Source: CAYLPJ01 sp964385465 (GTDB lineage Bacteria > Planctomycetota > Phycisphaerae > SM23-33). From it: a stretch of DNA of 26,100 bases. Below, piece by piece: positions 1 to 7,574 of the stretch. The DNA is taken from the NCBI GenBank assembly GCA_964385465.1, contig CAYLPJ010000070.1, positions 1 to 26,100 of the forward strand. The letters run 5' to 3'. The position numbers were made by a program, and so were the translations under genes. Numbering within the stretch: the stretch's first letter is position 1; the number at the start of each line of letters is the position of its first letter. Below the pieces are notes generated by a model that searched no databases, was not told the DNA's origin, and was given only the letters and a program-made list of their open reading frames with translations.

Positions 1-3
1 GGC

Positions 4-30
4 GAAGAAAAGCGGCGTCGTTGCCGCCGC
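4..30 (-). terminator. Probable intrinsic terminator of the PNPOx-like gene
   Basis: Read on the minus strand, GCGGCG (30-25) and CGCCGC (17-12) form a 6-bp GC stem around a 7-base loop. TTTTCTTC (11-4) follows directly. This is the layout of a Rho-independent terminator, and it lies about 140 bases past the stop of the minus-strand gene ending at 169. The stem is short. The same bases could be part of a dispersed hairpin repeat. Bases 31-168 show no convincing gene on either strand. Confidence 0.5.
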
Positions 31-168
31 ACTCCACATTTGGCGGCGTGGGCCTCGGGAGTGCGAACGCCGGCGCGCCGCTTCGACGGAACCCGGGGGG
101 CCGCGTCGCCTCCGACGCTGCCACGCTGGCCGCGACGAACCGGTTGTGTCGTGTGCCAGCCGGCGGGC

Positions 169-726
169 TCAGGGAGCGACCCACCGGGCTTGCCATTGGC
201 CCGCGTGCCAGTCGAACCGTGCCCGCCGATGGCCGGGGACGCTGAGGTCGAGCCAGTCGACGCGGTCGATGATGCATCGGATGACGGCGAAGTTTTCGCG
301 GGGGTCGTCGGCCGGCGGGGCGTCGGGGGGTCCGCCGGGGGTCGGCCCGGCGTAAAGCCTTCGGTTGCCGTCGGATGCCTGCCGCCACTGCGTGTCGGCG
401 AGGACGTCGTCGGTGTGCAGGGCGGCGGCGCCCTCGAGGCGTACCTGGACGGGCTGCCCGGGGTCGTAGAACAGCCAGCTCACCCGCGGATTGGCGGCGA
501 TCTGCCGGAACTTGGCCGACCGGGCGTCGGTGTAGGCGATCAGGGCCCGGGCGGGCTCGTCGGCGTCCCGAAGCACCACCGTGCGGGCGTGGCTGCCGGC
601 GTCGTCGGCGGTCGCCAGGGCGCTGGTGCGCTTGGGGTCCCGGGAGTCGCTGACGGCCCGGGCGAGCTGCCGCCAGATATCGGCCAAAACGTCCATCAGC
701 GCGTCGTTGTCGGTCGGGCTCGTCAT
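169..726 (-). CDS. Pyridoxamine 5'-phosphate oxidase-like FMN-binding protein
   Basis: A 185-residue protein of the split-barrel, FMN-binding PNPOx-like group (the Alr4036-like type is the closest that comes to mind). What is visible: an N-terminal helix, then HARTVVLRDAD (typical beta strand lining FMN), YTDARSAKFRQIAANPRVSWLFY (the family's 'R..K...i..np...l.f.' block, residues about 65-87), and QVRLEGAA with a downstream QWRQASDGNRRLY segment. The reading frame is open much further upstream, to 981, but the added 85 residues are Arg/Pro-rich noise. ATG at 726 begins the recognisable fold. The ribosome-binding site is weak. Such proteins bind FMN and may act as flavin oxidoreductases. True PdxH activity is not claimed, because the protein is shorter than PdxH (about 210-220 aa). 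It stands alone, with a terminator-like hairpin downstream. Confidence 0.8.
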   Translation of the reverse strand: MTSPTDNDALMDVLADIWRQLARAVSDSRDPKRTSALATADDAGSHARTVVLRDADEPARALIAYTDARSAKFRQIAANPRVSWLFYDPGQPVQVRLEGAAALHTDDVLADTQWRQASDGNRRLYAGPTPGGPPDAPPADDPRENFAVIRCIIDRVDWLDLSVPGHRRARFDWHAGQWQARWVAP

Positions 727-940
727 CGCTTGCACTCGCAGACAGGGCAGTGGGATGATCGGGCGAAGCACAGCCTCCACGGGAGCCGCGGACCCCGGCG
801 GACGGCGTGTTCGCCCGCGCGGACTCGTCTCGCCCGCCGAGGGCGCCGGGGACTGGCGGCGCGGGCGGGGCCGGGCTCGTCGCGGCCTGCCGCTACGGTG
901 ATAACCGTAGCCCCGCCTGCCTGTCCCACGGTGTCCGGCC

Positions 941-1049
941 TGTCCATACCCATGGGGGGTGGACACCGGCTGTGTGCTCATAACTGTAGTTTTTATATAG
1001 GCTTATAATACACATGCCCGATTGTGTCCACTGTCCCGAAGGGTGGACA
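941..1049. promoter_or_regulatory. Twin operator-like dyads TGTCCA-N13-TGGACA flanking an AT-rich core
   Basis: Two inverted repeats with identical 6-base arms and identical 13-base spacers lie at 941-965 and 1025-1049. Their centres (953 and 1037) are 84 bases apart, close to eight turns of B-DNA. Further TGTCC half-copies lie at 922, 932 and 1032. Between the dyads is an AT-rich patch (981-1010) with TATAAT at 1004-1009 on the plus strand and TATATA at 994-999. The region (727-1105) is otherwise without a gene and lies upstream of the PNPOx-like gene and downstream of the O-antigen-ligase-like gene. The sequence shows the repeats. That they are operators is inference, and RNA hairpins are an alternative. 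Confidence 0.4.
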
Positions 1050-1105
1050 GAACTGACACACCGGCCCTTTCGCCTCGCGGGCGTATCCTCCCGACGGGGT
1101 CGCGG

Positions 1106-3451
1106 TCAGCGATGCGACCGCCGTCGGCGGAGCTTCGCACGCAGGGCCTCGATCCGCCCCCGCTCGGCGGGACGGAGCTTCTGGACGCTCTCGGGCGGCA
1201 GCACCGCGTCGAGGCGGAGGGCCTCGTCGAGCCGCTCGATCGCCATGCGAGGCCCCCGCCAGTCGGCCCCGAGAATCGCCTCGGCGGCCTCGATGTGGAG
1301 GCGGGCGTCCTTGGGGTTGCGTTCGATCGCCCGAAGGTAGCTTGTCACGGCCCCGGAGTCGTCGAGGCCCCGTCCGGCGGCGGCGAGAGCGACCCGACCG
1401 GCGAGGCGGTAGTGGCTCGAGGAGGCGGGGTCGCGCTCGATCGCCCGGTCGGCCCAGGTCCGGGCGGTGGCGAAGGCGAACGTGGTCGGCACGGAGCCGT
1501 CGGCGGCGGCGATGGCGGCGGCGCGGGCGGCGTCGGCGGCGGGGCGCGGGTCGAGGCGGTCGGCCTTGGCGGCGTCGATGGCGGAGGCCAGGGCGGCGCG
1601 GGTCTCGCCGGCGGCGAGGGCGTCGAGCATGGCGGCGGTGTGGCGTGTCTTCTCGACGACCGGCCACCACAGCGCGATCACCAGTGCCAGGGCAATGGCG
1701 GGCAGGGCGAGCAGGCTCCAGCGGACCACCCGCCAGGTGCAAACCGTTCCCCCGCCGGCCCCCGCGCACGCCCCGGCGGCGACGAAGAAGACCGTCGCCG
1801 GCGCCGGCAGCCAGAGGCTGAACGTCACCGCGTTGTGGATGACGAAGGCAGCGAGGCCGCAGGCGAGGATCGCCCGCGCGGCCGGGGCGAAGGCGGCGGG
1901 CAGGAGCCAGCGGTCCCCGCCCCAGGCGGCGAGGATGAGCAGTCCGGCGAGGACGACGACGGTGGCAGCACCCTCGATGACGGTGAGCGCCGGATCGCTG
2001 CCCGGCCTGAACGCCCACCACGCCAGGGCCACGGCGGCGACGACGGCAAGGGCGGTCCACCGCAACGAGGGCGGGCGGTCGTCGGGAGGCTTGTCGGTCG
2101 GGCCGGTCTCCGCCGCGGCCGGGCGGGCCGAGCCGACCACCAGCCAACCGATCGCCCCCAGCAGCGCCGCCCCGCCGACGAGCCCGTAGCTGGTCAGTGC
2201 ATGGGCGAGGAGGTTGTGGGGCATCTTGATCTCCTCCTCGGCCTCGTCGCGGCGGTGGCGGAGATAGGCCGACGCGAAGTTGCCCTCCCCCACCCCGAGG
2301 GAAGGGCGCTCGGCAAGGATCGCCGCCGCACCCGTCCAGTAGTGCCACCGGAAGGTCATGGTCTTGGTGGGCAGGCGGTCGCGGGCGAGGCCGTAGCCGA
2401 CCACCGCCCCGCCTGCCAGCACCCCGACGGCCGCGGCGGCGACAAGGAGCTTCCGCCAGTGTCGACCGATGGCCGGGGCCCATCGCAGCACGACGGCGGC
2501 GAGGAGCAGTCCGACGGCTCCGGCGAGCATCCCGCCGCGACTCCTGGTGAAGGGCACGACGGCGAGCACGGCGACAGCCAGCAGCACAGCGGCGCCGGCG
2601 GCAACGGCGCGGGCGTCCAGCTCGCCGGGGCGGCGGAGTTCGCATCGGCGGTCGCGGCCCTTCAGGGCCAGGCGCACGCGGGCGACGGCCAGGCCGGCGG
2701 CGGCGAAGCCGAGGACCAGCAGCGTCGAGGCGAACGGGTTTGCCAGCGAGGCGAAGCCGGTAACCGACGTATCCATCAGGCGGGCCTCGATGAGATCGGC
2801 CTGGGGGGTGTCTGCCTGCCAGCCAAACGCGGCGAGGCGCTCGGCGCGGTGGGCGCGGAAGTCCTCGATCCGCGCGGGGATCTCCACGCCCCGCTGCCAG
2901 GCGGCCTTGACCGCCAGCATCCCCCCCACCGCGGCGAGGACGACCACCACGACGGCGAACCGCCGGCGGTCGCGGCATAGCTGCATGGCCGTCCACCCCG
3001 CCGCCAGCAGGGCCACCTGGTCCAGCCAGCCGTTCAGCGCCGCCCGGGCGTCGGAAGCGGTCAGCGCCGAGACGAGTGCCGGAACGGCGAAGAGCCCGAT
3101 CAGCCCCGCCAGCCAGACGTCGTGGACGGCCAGGCGGCGATCGGCGGCCGAGCCCCACAGCCACAGCCCGCAGGCGGCGAGCAGCCCGGAGGCGAAGGCC
3201 AGCCGGGCCAGTTCGGTGCGGTCGGCCTGGAAGGCCAGCGGGTTGACCTCCGCGAGCCCGCCGGCGGGCATCGTCGCGGCCGGGGCGGCCGGGAGGAACT
3301 GAAGCGCCGAGCCGCCGAAGGGCAGTTCGTCGAGGGTGCACCGCGCGGCGAGGCAGGCCAGCAGCAGCGCGAGGGCGGCATTGCGGCATCGTCGCCCGGC
3401 GGAGGTGGTGGCGGCCCTGGCGGGGCTGGCTGTCGCCTCGCCGGCGTTCAT
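1106..3451 (-). CDS. O-antigen ligase/polymerase-like membrane protein with C-terminal TPR region
   Basis: A 781-residue polytopic membrane protein. The first 550 or so residues hold many hydrophobic segments. The middle carries the Wzy_C/O-antigen ligase signature: an FTRSRGG loop, then a segment reading roughly W..a..i....P.lGvG.gnF, then MPHNLLAHALTSYG. After the last membrane segments the protein turns soluble and alanine-rich, with helical pairs typical of tetratricopeptide repeats (about residues 610-770, ending ERGRIEALRAKLRRRRSHR). In this family the enzyme joins or polymerises lipid-linked glycans on the outer face of the inner membrane. Its ATG overlaps the stop of the upstream transferase gene by ATGA (3448-3451), so translation is probably coupled. 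Its partner gene makes a polyprenyl-PP-sugar, which supports a surface-polysaccharide role. Whether it is ligase, polymerase or protein O-glycosyltransferase cannot be told. Confidence 0.75.
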   Translation of the reverse strand: MNAGEATASPARAATTSAGRRCRNAALALLLACLAARCTLDELPFGGSALQFLPAAPAATMPAGGLAEVNPLAFQADRTELARLAFASGLLAACGLWLWGSAADRRLAVHDVWLAGLIGLFAVPALVSALTASDARAALNGWLDQVALLAAGWTAMQLCRDRRRFAVVVVVLAAVGGMLAVKAAWQRGVEIPARIEDFRAHRAERLAAFGWQADTPQADLIEARLMDTSVTGFASLANPFASTLLVLGFAAAGLAVARVRLALKGRDRRCELRRPGELDARAVAAGAAVLLAVAVLAVVPFTRSRGGMLAGAVGLLLAAVVLRWAPAIGRHWRKLLVAAAAVGVLAGGAVVGYGLARDRLPTKTMTFRWHYWTGAAAILAERPSLGVGEGNFASAYLRHRRDEAEEEIKMPHNLLAHALTSYGLVGGAALLGAIGWLVVGSARPAAAETGPTDKPPDDRPPSLRWTALAVVAAVALAWWAFRPGSDPALTVIEGAATVVVLAGLLILAAWGGDRWLLPAAFAPAARAILACGLAAFVIHNAVTFSLWLPAPATVFFVAAGACAGAGGGTVCTWRVVRWSLLALPAIALALVIALWWPVVEKTRHTAAMLDALAAGETRAALASAIDAAKADRLDPRPAADAARAAAIAAADGSVPTTFAFATARTWADRAIERDPASSSHYRLAGRVALAAAGRGLDDSGAVTSYLRAIERNPKDARLHIEAAEAILGADWRGPRMAIERLDEALRLDAVLPPESVQKLRPAERGRIEALRAKLRRRRSHR

Positions 3452-4542
3452 GCCCCCTTCCCTCCGTCGGCGGATTCCAGCAGGGCGATGATCAGGAGGA
3501 CGGCGAGTGTCTGGGCGAACAGCAGGACCGCGCCGGTGTCGTCGACGCGAGGCAGCAGCGTGGCGGCGATGGCGGTGGCGGCGGTGCAGAGGTAGATGGT
3601 CAGCACGGCCTTGCGGACGCTCATCCCGCGGCGGACGAGGCGGTGGGAGAAGTGGCGGCGGTCGCCGACCATCGGGCTGCGGCGGTCGCGGAGGCGGAGG
3701 GTGACGACGCTGATCATGTCGTACATCGGCACGGCCAGCAGGACCACGGGCACGAAGACGCCGTAGAGGTAGTACGTCTGCCCCGGGCGGACGTAGGTGG
3801 TCAGGCAGCTCGCCGCGGCGAGCAGGAAGCCGACGACCATCGAGCCGGCATCGCCCATGAAGATCCGCGCCGGGGGGAAGTTCCGCGGCAGGAAGCCCGC
3901 CAGCGCCCCCAGCAGCAGGCACAGCCAGCCGGCGACGAAAAGCTGTCCGATGCTCGCCGCGGCCGCCAGAAGCGCCGCCGAGCAGATCGCCGCCACCCCG
4001 GCCGACAGTCCGTCCATGTTGTCCAGGAAGTTGAAAGCGTTGGTGATGGCCGCGAGCCAGAGCGTGGAGGCGGCGATGCTGACGGCCGGTCCGGCAACGG
4101 TCAGCACGCGGACCTCCAGCACCCAGGCGGCGACGAGGCAGACGGCGAGCTGGGCGGCGAGCTTGGGCAGGGGCCCGAGGTTGCGGCGGTCGTCGATGAG
4201 CCCGACGACGTGGAGCACCATCGCGCAGGCAAGCAGCCCGACCGCCCGGGGCACCCGCGAGGCGGCCCCGGACACGTGGACGGCGAGCACGCGGGGCAGC
4301 CAGCCGGGCGGGCCGGTCGCGTCCCAGACGGCCGCCAGCGCCAGCGCCAGCATGGCCGGCAGGAGCACGCCGGCGAAGATCGCGCATCCGCCCAGCAGCG
4401 GCGTGGGTCGGGCGTGGGCCTTGTGTCGGCCGGGGCGGTCCATCATGCCGAACCGCCGCGCCATCCGTGCCGAAACGCTCGTGGCGGCGAAACTGATCCC
4501 CGCGGCCAGCAGCCCGGCGGCAAGGGCGGCCAGGGCGATCAT
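3448..4542 (-). CDS. Undecaprenyl-phosphate glycosyl-1-phosphate transferase (WecA/TagO/MraY family)
   Basis: A 364-residue integral membrane enzyme with about ten hydrophobic segments. It transfers a sugar-1-phosphate, usually GlcNAc-1-P, from a UDP-sugar to undecaprenyl phosphate, the first step of many surface glycans. The family motifs are all present: RPGRHKAHARPTPLLGG near the N-terminus (38-52), the Mg-binding DD in GLIDDRR (114-120), NAFNFLDNMDGLSAG (168-182), FMGDAGSMVVGF (228-239) and the basic cytoplasmic loop GDRRHFSHRL (293-302). The cytoplasmic RRHFSHRL resembles WecA/TagO rather than MraY, and no mur cluster is near, so cell-wall MraY is unlikely. Both ends overlap neighbours by 4 bases (4539-4542 and 3448-3451), so it is the middle gene of a coupled three-gene unit. 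Confidence 0.88.
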   Translation of the reverse strand: MIALAALAAGLLAAGISFAATSVSARMARRFGMMDRPGRHKAHARPTPLLGGCAIFAGVLLPAMLALALAAVWDATGPPGWLPRVLAVHVSGAASRVPRAVGLLACAMVLHVVGLIDDRRNLGPLPKLAAQLAVCLVAAWVLEVRVLTVAGPAVSIAASTLWLAAITNAFNFLDNMDGLSAGVAAICSAALLAAAASIGQLFVAGWLCLLLGALAGFLPRNFPPARIFMGDAGSMVVGFLLAAASCLTTYVRPGQTYYLYGVFVPVVLLAVPMYDMISVVTLRLRDRRSPMVGDRRHFSHRLVRRGMSVRKAVLTIYLCTAATAIAATLLPRVDDTGAVLLFAQTLAVLLIIALLESADGGKGA

Positions 4543-5087
4543 GGGCGATCTCCCCGGGGGGCGTCGTCGTCGAGCAGCCGCCGCCTCGCGGCGGAGAGGA
4601 AGTCGTCGTACCGCCCGCTGCGGTAGTCGGGGAAGGTCCACTCCAGCGGGTGCCACCGGCCCTGGCGGAACAGCAGCGTGACCTCGGCGTAGACCCCCCG
4701 GCCGAGGTAGATCCGGTGGGCGAAGTCCTTCATGCTGGCCAGGACGAGCTTGGGCGACTGAACGTAGCCGACGTCCAGGTTGACCGGGCGGGGCACGTCG
4801 GGGATGCGGTCGGCGAACCCGGCCTCGATGGCGTTGGTGAGGTGCTTGGCATCGGCGAGGCAGCCGGGCTCGGCGGTGCCGGCGAAGCTCACCAGCCGCC
4901 GCAGAAGCGGCGTGCCCATCTGCGCGTCGTAGTAGTGGGTGAAGTCGAAATCCATGGTCTCGCCGGCGGCGTCGAGGGGACCGAACGCCCCGACGAGCGC
5001 CTCGGCGGCCTCGTCCAGCCATGCCGCCCGCGAGGCGAGCATCGCGCAGATCACCTTGACGGCCGGAGGGTCGCAGGGCTGTGCCAT
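4539..5087 (-). CDS. DUF4416 family protein
   Basis: A 182-residue soluble protein recognised as DUF4416. Its features include AMLASRAAWLDEA, DFDFTHYYDAQMG (typical of the family), FAGTAEPGCLADAKHLTN, VNLDVGYVQSPKLVLAS, KDFAHRIYLGRGVYAEVTL and WTFPDYRS. The many conserved aromatic and acidic residues suggest an enzyme or ligand binder, but no function is established to my knowledge. The start at 5087 is chosen because the upstream ATG-less extension (to 5123) runs through a TTGACA-type promoter. There is no Shine-Dalgarno sequence before 5087, and the inferred transcription start falls on or next to the ATG, so the message is probably leaderless. It is first in a unit with the polyprenyl-P transferase and the O-antigen-ligase-like gene (ATGA overlap at 4539-4542), which hints at a link to glycan synthesis. 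Confidence 0.8.
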   Translation of the reverse strand: MAQPCDPPAVKVICAMLASRAAWLDEAAEALVGAFGPLDAAGETMDFDFTHYYDAQMGTPLLRRLVSFAGTAEPGCLADAKHLTNAIEAGFADRIPDVPRPVNLDVGYVQSPKLVLASMKDFAHRIYLGRGVYAEVTLLFRQGRWHPLEWTFPDYRSGRYDDFLSAARRRLLDDDAPRGDRP

Positions 5088-5094
5088 GCGGGCA

Positions 5095-5123
5095 ATTGTC
5101 TCGCCCGGCGCCGAGCGTGTCAA
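5095..5123 (-). promoter_or_regulatory. Sigma70-type promoter of the DUF4416 unit, likely leaderless
   Basis: On the minus strand a perfect -35 TTGACA (5123-5118) and a -10 GACAAT (5100-5095, 4 of 6 matches) are separated by exactly 17 bases. Six to seven bases past the -10 lies the ATG at 5087, so RNA would start at or within a base or two of the start codon. The -35 hexamer overlaps the -35 of the opposite serS promoter. Confidence 0.55.
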
Positions 5124-5145
5124 CGGCGCCGGCGTGTGGTATACT
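5117..5145 (+). promoter_or_regulatory. Sigma70-type promoter of serS
   Basis: GTGTCA (5117-5122, 4 of 6 matches to TTGACA) and TATACT (5140-5145, 5 of 6 to TATAAT) are separated by 17 bases. The expected start near 5152 leaves a leader of about 28 bases with GAGG at 5174-5177, unusually close to the ATG. No T-box-like leader fits in this short space. Confidence 0.55.
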
Positions 5146-5179
5146 CCGCGTTTCGCCCAGGCATTCGGGAACAGAGGAC

Positions 5180-6454
5180 ATGATCGACATCAAGCTGATA
5201 CGCGAGGACCCGCAGAGCTTCATCGAGGCCGCGCGGAACAAGAACGTACCGGCCGACATCCCGGCGCTGCTGGAGGCGGACGCGGCGTTGCAGGATGTCC
5301 GCAAGGAACTCCAGGACGCCCGGACGGCCCAGAACGCCGCGGGCAAGCGGATCGCCAAGCTCTCCGGGGAGGAGAAGGCCCAGGCGATCGCCGAGATGCA
5401 GCAGCTCAAGCAGAAGGTCAAGGACCTCGGCGAGCGGGAGGCCGAGTTGGAGCCGAAGTTCCGCGAGCTGATGCTGCTGGTCGCCCAGCCCCCGGCCGAG
5501 GAGGTCCCCGTCGGCGCCGACGACACCGAGAACGTGCTGCTGCGGGAGGTGGGCGAGATCCCTGAGCCGGACTTCGAGGCGAAGGACCACATCGAGCTGG
5601 GCGAGGCGCTGGACATCATCGACGTGCCCCGGGGCGTCAAGCTCGCCGGCTCGCGGAACTACGTGCTCAAGGGCGCCGGGGCGCTGCTCCACCAGGCGGT
5701 GCTGCGGCTGGCGGCGGACCACCTCGTCGCCAAGGGCTACACGCTGCTGACCGTGCCCGTGCTGGTCAACGAGGAGGTGATGTACGGCACGGGCTACTTC
5801 CCGGTCGGGCGGGACCAGGCCTACCTGTGCGAGCGGGACGGCATGAGCCTCGTGGGCACGGCGGAGGTGCCCCTGACGGCCTACCACAGCGGGGAGATCC
5901 TCACCGAGGCCGACCTGCCGAGGAAGTACGTCGCGCTGTCAACGTGCTTCCGCCGCGAGGCGGGCGCCGCGGGCAAGGACACGTACGGGCTGTACCGGGT
6001 GCACTTCTTCGACAAGGTCGAGCAGGTGGTCCTCTGCCGCAACGACGCGGAGGCGTCGATCGCCCACCACAGGGAGATCCTCGCCAACGCCGAGGAGGTC
6101 CTCGAGGCCCTGCGGCTGCCCTACCGCGTGATGAACGTCTGCACGGGCGACCTCGGGCAGGGGCAGGTGCAGAAGTTCGACATCGAGACGTGGATGCCCA
6201 GCCGCGGCGGCTACGGGGAGACGCACTCGGCCAGCCGGTTCCACGAGTTCCAGTCGCGCCGTCTGGACATGCGCTACCGCGACGGCGAGGGCGACATCCA
6301 GTACATCCACACGCTGAACAACACGGTGATCGCCAGCCCCCGCGTGCTGATTTCCATCCTGGAGCTCTACCAGAACGCCGACGGCAGCGTCACCGTCCCG
6401 GAGGCCCTGCGAACGTACATGGGCGGCATGGAGAAGATCGAGAAGAGGCCGTAG
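5180..6454 (+). CDS. serS: Seryl-tRNA synthetase
   Basis: A 424-residue class II synthetase that charges tRNA-Ser in the cytoplasm. Residues 1-105 are the N-terminal tRNA-binding arm, starting MIDIKLIREDP and continuing into the long antiparallel coiled coil (about 30-100). The catalytic core has VPVLVNEEVMYGTGYFP (192-208), the serine-binding TAE (227-229), motif 2 as FRREAGAAGKDTYG (257-270) followed by LYRVHFFDKVE, and motif 3 around TLNNTVIASPRVLISILE (378-395). Two family positions are variant: the usual RVHQF is RVHFF, and the usual motif-3 GLAVGRT is VIASPRV with the matching ETHSASRFHEFQSRR. These look like a known alternative bacterial subtype, not damage. The ATG at 5180 starts the canonical N-terminus. 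A GTG at 5081 in frame would read through the promoter and was rejected. Confidence 0.96.
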   Translation: MIDIKLIREDPQSFIEAARNKNVPADIPALLEADAALQDVRKELQDARTAQNAAGKRIAKLSGEEKAQAIAEMQQLKQKVKDLGEREAELEPKFRELMLLVAQPPAEEVPVGADDTENVLLREVGEIPEPDFEAKDHIELGEALDIIDVPRGVKLAGSRNYVLKGAGALLHQAVLRLAADHLVAKGYTLLTVPVLVNEEVMYGTGYFPVGRDQAYLCERDGMSLVGTAEVPLTAYHSGEILTEADLPRKYVALSTCFRREAGAAGKDTYGLYRVHFFDKVEQVVLCRNDAEASIAHHREILANAEEVLEALRLPYRVMNVCTGDLGQGQVQKFDIETWMPSRGGYGETHSASRFHEFQSRRLDMRYRDGEGDIQYIHTLNNTVIASPRVLISILELYQNADGSVTVPEALRTYMGGMEKIEKRP

Positions 6455-6509
6455 CAAGGCTGCATCTACTGACGCTCCTTCTGCGGCGGTATCCGTGGCT
6501 GTCCGCGTT

Positions 6510-6524
6510 CGTCCCTGCGGGACG
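6510..6524 (+). other. Short perfect hairpin between serS and aroF
   Basis: CGTCCC (6510-6515), loop TGC, GGGACG (6519-6524) form a perfect 6-bp stem in the 97-base gap between the two plus-strand genes. No T-run follows, so this is at most a weak attenuator or RNA-processing stem. It lies about 28 bases before the aroF ATG. Confidence 0.3.
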
Positions 6525-6551
6525 TCCTTGAGATTCGAGAGCGAGGAAACA

Positions 6552-7571
6552 ATGGTTGTCGTGATGAAGCCCGGGGCGACGGCGGAGCAGGTCGATCACG
6601 TGATCGAGCTGATCCGCGAGTACGGCCTGAAGGACCACGTGATCTACGGCACGGACCGGACGGTGGTCGCGTGCATCGGCGACAAGCGCCACGTGGACAA
6701 GGGCGCGATCGAGAACGCCCCGATGGTCGAGCGCGTCGTGCCGATCCTGGCCAAGTACAAGATGGCCTCGACGGAGGTCAAGCGCGAGCGGACGGTGATC
6801 GAGCTCGGCCCCGAGCGGTTCCCGCTGGGCGGGACGAAGATCGGCGTGATCGCCGGGCCGTGCGCTGTGGAGGACCGCGACCGGCTGTTCCGCATCGCCG
6901 AGGAAGTCCGCGCCGCCGGGGCGATCGGCCTGCGAGGCGGGGCGTTCAAGCCGCGAACCAGCCCCTACAGCTTCCAGGGCCACGGCGTCGAGGGCCTCAA
7001 GATGCTCGCCGAGGCCCGCGACCGCACCGGCCTGGCCGTGGTGACCGAGGTCGTCGGCGTCGAGACACTCGACGACGTCGCCGAATACGCCGACGTCCTT
7101 CAGATCGGCGCCCGCAACATGCAGCACTATCCGCTGCTGGAAGCCGTCGGAAAGGCCGACAAGCCCGTCCTGCTCAAACGCGGCATGAGCGCGTCGCTGG
7201 AGGAGTTCCTCCTCGCGGCAGAGTACGTCATCGACGGCGGCAACAAGAACGTCATCCTCTGCGAGCGGGGCATCCGCACGTTCGAGCAGTACGGGCGCAA
7301 CACGCTGGCCCTGGCGATCCTGCCGGCCCTTCGCGAGCGGACGCACCTGCCCGTGGTGATCGATCCGTCGCACGCGACCGGTCACGCGATGATGGTGCCG
7401 CCGATGTCCCGCGCGGCCGTCGCGGCCGGGGCCGACGCCCTGCTGGTGGAGGTGCACAACGACCCCGAGCACGCGATGAGCGACGGCGCCCAGTCGATCA
7501 CGCCGTCGGTCCTGCGGGAGGAGATGACCGTCTGGCGTCGGATCGCCGAGGCGGTCGGTCGGGAGATGTGA
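6552..7571 (+). CDS. aroF: 3-deoxy-7-phosphoheptulonate (DAHP) synthase, AroA I-beta type
   Basis: A 339-residue enzyme that condenses phosphoenolpyruvate and erythrose 4-phosphate to DAHP, the first step of the shikimate pathway. Residues 1-75 form the small ferredoxin-like regulatory domain of the Thermotoga-type enzyme (MVVVMKPGATAEQVDHVIE). The TIM barrel follows, with the metal-binding AGPCAVE (101-107), RGGAFKPRTSPYSFQG (128-143), QIGARNMQ, PVLLKRGM, NVILCERGIRTFE and VIDPSHATGH. The ferredoxin-like domain usually carries feedback control by tyrosine or phenylalanine. The start at 6552 follows a GAGGAA ribosome-binding site. Upstream in-frame residues to 6495 are not family-like. No chorismate-mutase domain is fused. 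It lies 97 bases behind serS and could be co-transcribed with it. Confidence 0.96.
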   Translation: MVVVMKPGATAEQVDHVIELIREYGLKDHVIYGTDRTVVACIGDKRHVDKGAIENAPMVERVVPILAKYKMASTEVKRERTVIELGPERFPLGGTKIGVIAGPCAVEDRDRLFRIAEEVRAAGAIGLRGGAFKPRTSPYSFQGHGVEGLKMLAEARDRTGLAVVTEVVGVETLDDVAEYADVLQIGARNMQHYPLLEAVGKADKPVLLKRGMSASLEEFLLAAEYVIDGGNKNVILCERGIRTFEQYGRNTLALAILPALRERTHLPVVIDPSHATGHAMMVPPMSRAAVAAGADALLVEVHNDPEHAMSDGAQSITPSVLREEMTVWRRIAEAVGREM

Positions 7572-7574
7572 GGC

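Noticed and set aside
993..3389. A 798-codon minus-strand frame and a 652-codon plus-strand frame over the O-antigen-ligase gene
   Set aside because: Both are Arg/Gly/Pro-rich without recognisable motifs. The frame at 1106-3451 shows membrane segments and the family signature.
5088..5179. T-box riboswitch in front of serS
   Set aside because: The leader from the candidate promoter is only about 28 bases, far too short for a T-box, and no T-box core sequence is present.
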